From an uncultured bacterium (lineage in GTDB: Bacteria > Bacillota > Clostridia > Oscillospirales > Oscillospiraceae): 64,000 bases of DNA. Below, in pieces: positions 60,145-64,000 of this stretch (its first letter is position 1; each line of letters begins with the position of its first letter). The stretch lies in NCBI GenBank assembly GCA_945873205.1, contig CAMCCC010000007.1, forward strand, positions 1 to 64,000. The letters are read 5' to 3'. A model generated the notes under the pieces. The model saw only the letters and a program-made list of their open reading frames with translations. It searched no databases and was not told the origin of the DNA. Position numbers and translations under genes: made by a program.

Positions 60145-60879
60145 CTATTCGGCAGCTAAAAGCAGCTGTTTTGTGTAGGGATGCTGGGGATTGCGGAACA
60201 ATTCTTCCACATTGTTCTGCTCCACGATGACGCCGTGCTGCATGACCAGGACCCGGTCGCAGATCTGATAGATCACGTTCAGGTCATGGCTGATGAAGAG
60301 ATAGGAAAGGTCATATTTTTGCTTCATATCCGCCAAAAGATGGAGGATTTGTGCCTGAATGGTAACATCCAGAGCACTTACCGGCTCATCGGCAATGACC
60401 AGTCTGGGCCGGGTGATGACGGCGGAAGCGATGGAAACCCGCTGGCGCTGGCCGCCGGAGAGCTCATTGGGCAGCCTTTCCGCGTATTCCGGGCCCAAGC
60501 CCACCTGGGTAAGGATGTCATTTACGGCGGCTTTGCGGTCGCTTTTCGATAGCTTTGTCTGGATTTTCAAGGGCTCTTCCAGAATCCAGCCCACGGTTTT
60601 CACCGGGTTTAAGCTGCTGAAAGGGTCCTGAAAGACCATTTGCGGTTTTTCCGAGTGGTGGATGATGCTGCCGTCATAATCCTTCAGCATCCCCAGCACA
60701 GCCCGGCAAAGGGTAGTCTTGCCGCTGCCGCTCTCCCCCACCAGGCCCAGGGTCTCTCCGGGCTGGATGGTGAAGGACACGTCATGGAGCACCTGGCGGC
60801 GTTTCTCCCGGCCGCCCAACAGGCTGCGGCCCTCGGTATAATAGGCGTTGAGGTTTTTCACCTCCAGGATCGGTTCCAT
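60145..60879 (-). CDS. DppF/OppF-like ABC transporter ATPase
   Basis: A 244-residue ATPase. [18 protein letters not shown] is Walker [21 protein letters not shown] the Q-loop region, [15 protein letters not shown] the signature, [13 protein letters not shown]alker B and FISHDLNVI the switch. The C-terminus ends at [15 protein letters not shown], so the usual Fe-S/oligopeptide tail of long OppF is missing. I start at the ATG at 60879 behind GAAAGGGGA. The operon order is binding protein, B, C, D, F. Confidence 0.92.
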   Translation of the reverse strand: MEPILEVKNLNAYYTEGRSLLGGREKRRQVLHDVSFTIQPGETLGLVGESGSGKTTLCRAVLGMLKDYDGSIIHHSEKPQMVFQDPFSSLNPVKTVGWILEEPLKIQTKLSKSDRKAAVNDILTQVGLGPEYAERLPNELSGGQRQRVSIASAVITRPRLVIADEPVSALDVTIQAQILHLLADMKQKYDLSYLFISHDLNVIYQICDRVLVMQHGVIVEQNNVEELFRNPQHPYTKQLLLAAE

Positions 60880-60892
60880 GGTGGGTCCCCTT

Positions 60893-61693
60893 TCAGAAAA
60901 GATGGCGGTCACGGCCGGGGATGGCGGCAATGAGCTGCTTGGTGTAGGGATGCTGGGGGTTGCGGAAAATTTCCTCCACGGGCCGGTCCTCCACCAGCTT
61001 GCCCCGCTGCATGACGGCAACCCGGCTGCACAGCTTGCGCACCACATGCAGGTCATGGCTGATGAGCATGATGGCCATGCCGGACTCCCGGTTCAGCTTT
61101 TTCAGCAGGGTGAGGATCTCCGCCTGGACGGACACATCCAGGGCGGTGGTGGGTTCATCCGCCAGCAGCAGTTTGGGTCGGCTGACGATGGCGGCGGCAA
61201 TCATCACCCGCTGGAGCATGCCGCCGGACAGCTCATGGGGATACTTGCGGTAGATCCGCTCCGGCTCCGGCAGCTCTACCTGGGCCATGGCCTCCAGGGC
61301 CAGCTGGCGGCGCTGGGCCTTGCTGAGCCGGCGGTGGTTCAGCAGACATTCCTCAATCTGGGGGCCGATGCGCATCACCGGGTCCATGCTGGTCATGGGT
61401 TCCTGGAACACCACGCCCAGCTCATCCCCCAGGATATCCAGAATCTCCTGGTCGGAGCAGGCGAAAATCTCATGCCCGTCCAGGGTGATGCTGCCGCTGA
61501 CCTGGGCTTTCTCCCGGGGCAGCAGGCCGCTGATGCTCATGGCGGTGACGGTTTTGCCGCTGCCGCTCTCCCCCACCAGGCCGATGATCTCCCCCTGGGC
61601 CACGGTGAGGTTCAGGCCGTCCACGGCGAAGCGGTCGGGGGCGGCGTCATGAAAATGGACACGCAGGTCCTTAACAGTCAAAACATTGGCCAT
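60893..61693 (-). CDS. DppD/OppD-like ABC transporter ATPase
   Basis: A 266-residue ATPase with [65 protein letters not shown] and LISHDLHVV. It likewise stops at the [15 protein letters not shown] segment, shorter than the about 330-residue standard. Five bases separate it from the permease gene. Confidence 0.92.
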   Translation of the reverse strand: MANVLTVKDLRVHFHDAAPDRFAVDGLNLTVAQGEIIGLVGESGSGKTVTAMSISGLLPREKAQVSGSITLDGHEIFACSDQEILDILGDELGVVFQEPMTSMDPVMRIGPQIEECLLNHRRLSKAQRRQLALEAMAQVELPEPERIYRKYPHELSGGMLQRVMIAAAIVSRPKLLLADEPTTALDVSVQAEILTLLKKLNRESGMAIMLISHDLHVVRKLCSRVAVMQRGKLVEDRPVEEIFRNPQHPYTKQLIAAIPGRDRHLF

Positions 61694-61697
61694 GGTT

Positions 61698-62501
61698 TCA
61701 CCTCTGCCCTTTCAGCTGCAGCCCCTCACTGAGCAGACTGAAGCCCAGGATCAGCAGCACGATGGCCCCGCCGGTGCCCAAAGCGTACCAGGGAGCGCTG
61801 TGGAGAAAGCTCTGGCTGTCAGACAGCATGGAGCCCAGACTGGCGTAGGGAGGCTGGATGCCGATGCCCAGGAAGCTCATGCTGGCCTCGCTGAGGACGG
61901 CGTTATTGAAACCGATGGTGACGGCGCTGAGAAGCACCGGGAAGGTGTTGGGCAGGATATGGCGGAACATAATCCGCATCCCGCCGGCGCCCATAAGTTT
62001 GGCGCTTTTGATATAATTCAGTTCCCGGCAGCGGGCAAACTCGCTGCGGACAATACGGGCGAAGCTGGGGATGAAGAGGATGCCCAGGGCAAGGATGATA
62101 TTCTCCGTCCCCGGACCGGCCACGGTGACGATGACCAGGGCCAGAAGAAAAGCGGGAAAGGCGGTAATGGAATCGCAGACGCGGGTAAGGATCAAATCCG
62201 GCAGGCCGCCATAATAGCCGCAGAGGCTGCCGATCAGAATGCCGGCAAGGCAGCCGATGGCCACCACGCAGAGGGCAATGAAGAAGCTGGTGCCGGCCCC
62301 ATCCACCACGCGGCTGAAAATATCCCGGCCGAAGTTATCGGTGCCCAGCAGGTGGTTCAGGCTGGGGGCGCAGAACTTGGCCTTGGGGTCCATGGCAGTG
62401 GGGTCATAGGGCGTCCAGAAATAACCCAAAATGATGATACAGAGCATCAGGCCGCTGAGAATGCCGCCGGCCCAGAGAAAGACATTGGCACGTTTTTTCA
62501 T
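61698..62501 (-). CDS. DppC/OppC-like ABC permease
   Basis: About 267 residues. The N-terminal span (ANVFLWAGGILSGLMLCIIILGYF), HLLGTDNFGRDIFSRVVDGAGTS and the EAA loop CRELNYIKSAKLMGAGGMRIMFRHILPN are standard. I prefer the ATG at 62501, eight bases after GGAGG; the frame upstream is a shadow of the OppB gene. Confidence 0.92.
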   Translation of the reverse strand: MKKRANVFLWAGGILSGLMLCIIILGYFWTPYDPTAMDPKAKFCAPSLNHLLGTDNFGRDIFSRVVDGAGTSFFIALCVVAIGCLAGILIGSLCGYYGGLPDLILTRVCDSITAFPAFLLALVIVTVAGPGTENIILALGILFIPSFARIVRSEFARCRELNYIKSAKLMGAGGMRIMFRHILPNTFPVLLSAVTIGFNNAVLSEASMSFLGIGIQPPYASLGSMLSDSQSFLHSAPWYALGTGGAIVLLILGFSLLSEGLQLKGQR

Positions 62502-62514
62502 GGTCATACCCTCC

Positions 62515-63456
62515 TCAGCGCAGGCGGATGCGGGGGTCAACCAGCTGATAGAGCAGGTCGGCCACGAAGTTGACGATGACGATCCAGGCGGCCACCACCA
62601 CCACGATGGCCTGCACCACGGGGAAATCCCGGTTGGAGATGCTGGCCAGCAGCAGGCGGCTGATGCCGGGGATGGTAAAGACCTGCTCGACAATGATGCT
62701 GCCGGTCATGATCTCGGCGGCGGAGACGGCCAGGAAGGTGATCACCGGGATGAGGGCGTTTTTCAGCACATGGCGGCGGAGAATTTTGCTTCTGCCGCTG
62801 CCCCGGCTGCGGGAGGTGCGGACATAGTCCTGCTGCAGCTGGGTCTGGATGGAGCTGCGGAGCATCTTGACCGTCATGGCGATGCGGGGGATGGCGATGG
62901 CCAGGGCGGGCAGCACCATATACCCCAGGCAGGCGCCCCAGCTGACGGTATAGGAGACAAAGTTGCCGGGGACAAAGAGCCGGAAGAGATTGCCAAAGAC
63001 GTAGCAGGCCAGCATGCCCAGGAAGAACTGGGGCACGCTCATGATGATCTGGTCAAGGACGGTGACGCCCAGGTCCAGGGCACGGCTTTTGGTGCTGCCG
63101 GCCCAGATGCCCAGGGGGATGGACAGGACCACCGTAAAGGCGAAGGACATCAGCGTCAGAATGGCGGTGATGGGCAGCTTATCCGAGAGCATATCGGCAA
63201 CGGGCATACGATAATTATAGCTGGTGCCCATGTCGCCATGAAGGAAGTTCAAAAGCCAGTCAAAGTACCGAAGCAGCACAGGCTGGTCAAGGCCCAGCTC
63301 CTGGCGCAGCGCTTCCCGGGCTTCGGCCGTGGCCTCGGTGCCGAGAAGCGCTGTTGTGGGGTCGCCGGGGATGACCTGAAAAGCCAGAAAGGCGAGGAGC
63401 GAAACGATGAACAATGTAATAATGAGAGTGCAGGACTTTTTGATAAAGTATTTCAT
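62515..63456 (-). CDS. DppB/OppB-like ABC permease
   Basis: A 313-residue permease. It opens MKYFIKKSCTLIITLFIVSLLAFLAFQVIPGDP and has the periplasmic GLDQPVLLRYFDWL and the EAA loop QDYVRTSRSRGSGRSKILRRHVLKNAL. AAGGAGGCGGGG precedes the ATG. A 253-base gap separates it from the binding-protein gene. Confidence 0.93.
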   Translation of the reverse strand: MKYFIKKSCTLIITLFIVSLLAFLAFQVIPGDPTTALLGTEATAEAREALRQELGLDQPVLLRYFDWLLNFLHGDMGTSYNYRMPVADMLSDKLPITAILTLMSFAFTVVLSIPLGIWAGSTKSRALDLGVTVLDQIIMSVPQFFLGMLACYVFGNLFRLFVPGNFVSYTVSWGACLGYMVLPALAIAIPRIAMTVKMLRSSIQTQLQQDYVRTSRSRGSGRSKILRRHVLKNALIPVITFLAVSAAEIMTGSIIVEQVFTIPGISRLLLASISNRDFPVVQAIVVVVAAWIVIVNFVADLLYQLVDPRIRLR

Positions 63457-63544
63457 ACTCCCCGCCTCCTTTCTTTCTTTTTTTGAGCAAACTGCAAATA
63501 AATTGCTCTAAGGCGCGCGGGAATCGCTAATTTATGCAGCGATG

Positions 63545-63747
63545 GACAGCAGGGACATATCAATTGCGTCAGAAGAAGCCAACTTCATTCCGTTTCCGCG
63601 GTTTGCGTAAGAGCCGCGAAAACTCCAGTTCCGTTGGCTCCTTCTTCCTTTCCAAATCGAACCCGCTACGCTGGGCTTCGATTTGGTGGGACAGCAAAGC
63701 AACCGGCTCTTACTCCACAATAGACAGCAGAGACATATCAATTACGT
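63545..63747. repeat. 25-bp direct repeat flanking a nested-hairpin element in the end of the binding-protein gene
   Basis: 63545-63569 and 63723-63747 match at 23 of 25 positions. On the minus strand both encode IDMSLLSI before a stop. Between them GTAAGAGCCG (63607-63616) pairs with CGGCTCTTAC (63704-63713), and inside it CCAAATCGAA (63652-63661) pairs with TTCGATTTGG (63677-63686). It looks like a small inserted, strongly structured element with a duplicated flank, filling most of the 63457-63709 gap. It could also act as an attenuating RNA structure between binding-protein and permease genes. Confidence 0.65.
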
Positions 63748-64000
63748 ACAAGGGGTAGAAGGTGAAGCCCTGGACTGCGGGATTGATGGCCACAAAGTCG
63801 GCCAGGTCCTGCAGGTACACATTGGCAGCGGTATCGCTGAGGATCTCCAGGCACTGCTTATACAGGGCGGTCTGCTCCGCCTCGTCGGCAGCGGCCTGGG
63901 CCTGGGCAAAGACCTCATCATACTGAGGATTGCTGTAATTGATCATGTTCTTGCCGTTGTCGCTGACCCAGCGGGCCAGCATGGCGCTGGCGTTCAGGGT
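63710..64000 (-). CDS. C-terminal part of a dipeptide/oligopeptide-binding protein (5' end outside window)
   Basis: The frame is open to the right edge, so only 96 C-terminal residues are visible. ARWVSDNGKNMINYSNPQYDEVFAQAQAAAD, LYKQCLEILSDTAANVYLQD and VAINPAVQGFTFYPLYVIDMS are typical of the end of SBP_bac_5 binding proteins. It heads the operon with OppBCDF-type genes. Its final codons are duplicated 178 bases downstream beyond an inserted hairpin element, so the present stop (63710) may be newer than the original. Confidence 0.88.
   Translation of the reverse strand, partial: TLNASAMLARWVSDNGKNMINYSNPQYDEVFAQAQAAADEAEQTALYKQCLEILSDTAANVYLQDLADFVAINPAVQGFTFYPLYVIDMSLLSIVE

Noticed and set aside
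1-64000. CRISPR arrays, rRNA or tRNA genes
   Set aside because: I looked for regularly spaced identical repeats and tRNA-like cloverleaf ends and saw none. The 14-bp array at 7803-7886 has no spacers and is not CRISPR.

Overview
The window looks like a chromosome segment from a GC-rich gut Firmicute, most plausibly Oscillospiraceae/Clostridia cluster IV. The grounds are Firmicutes-type Shine-Dalgarno and sigma-A promoter signals, many anaerobe enzymes and gut-type gene families. No rRNA or tRNA was seen, so the taxonomy is inference. The left 6.6 kb is visibly AT-richer and is the right end of an integrative mobile element: a P4-type primase tail, a palindrome-rich gap, a MobV relaxase, a DUF262/HNH defence-type protein, a large serine recombinase and an HNH endonuclease. 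It ends at a decayed 3' scrap of a second recombinase, after which GC-rich chromosome begins.

From 6.7 to 19.5 kb there are housekeeping and C1 genes. Two divergent transcription units form a corrinoid methyl-transfer and folate-oxidation module. The rightward unit has a DUF2284 protein and a UroD-type methyltransferase fused to a corrinoid domain (CmuA-like layout). The leftward unit has a RACo-type corrinoid activator, a homocysteine-methyltransferase-like protein, an FchA-type cyclohydrolase, a FolD lacking cyclohydrolase residues, and 5-formyl-THF cyclo-ligase. Next is a leftward fumarase alpha / membrane glycosyltransferase / fumarase beta / malic enzyme operon.

From 19.5 to 30.2 kb lies one 11-gene leftward operon with a clear promoter and terminator. 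It encodes five ATP-grasp ligases (four sugar-transfer type, one TupA-like), an opine-type dehydrogenase, two GT2 glycosyltransferases, a pyruvyltransferase, and a sodium:solute symporter with a 34-residue accessory peptide. It probably builds or decorates a surface polymer.

From 30.3 to 44.3 kb is a bile-acid-inducible (bai) 7alpha-dehydroxylation locus in a split, divergent arrangement. BaiCD and BaiE (and, after a terminator, an SDR) read left. BaiH, a tandem-HTH AraC regulator, a sensor-only partner, then BaiA-BaiB-BaiG-BaiF read right. BaiE keeps the known catalytic residues at the known positions. No BaiI is present inside the cluster, but a second BaiE-like NTF2 protein paired with a third BaiCD/BaiH-type flavoenzyme lies at 53.5-56.0 kb.

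The rest contains a small AT-rich island (44.5-46.1 kb) with a frameshifted gene and a long perfect hairpin, an amidohydrolase, an adenine deaminase plus PotABCD-type ABC transporter operon, a DtxR/MntR-like regulator, FucO, a sigma/anti-sigma-like pair, and a dipeptide-type ABC transporter whose binding-protein gene runs off the right edge and ends in a duplicated, hairpin-rich sequence.
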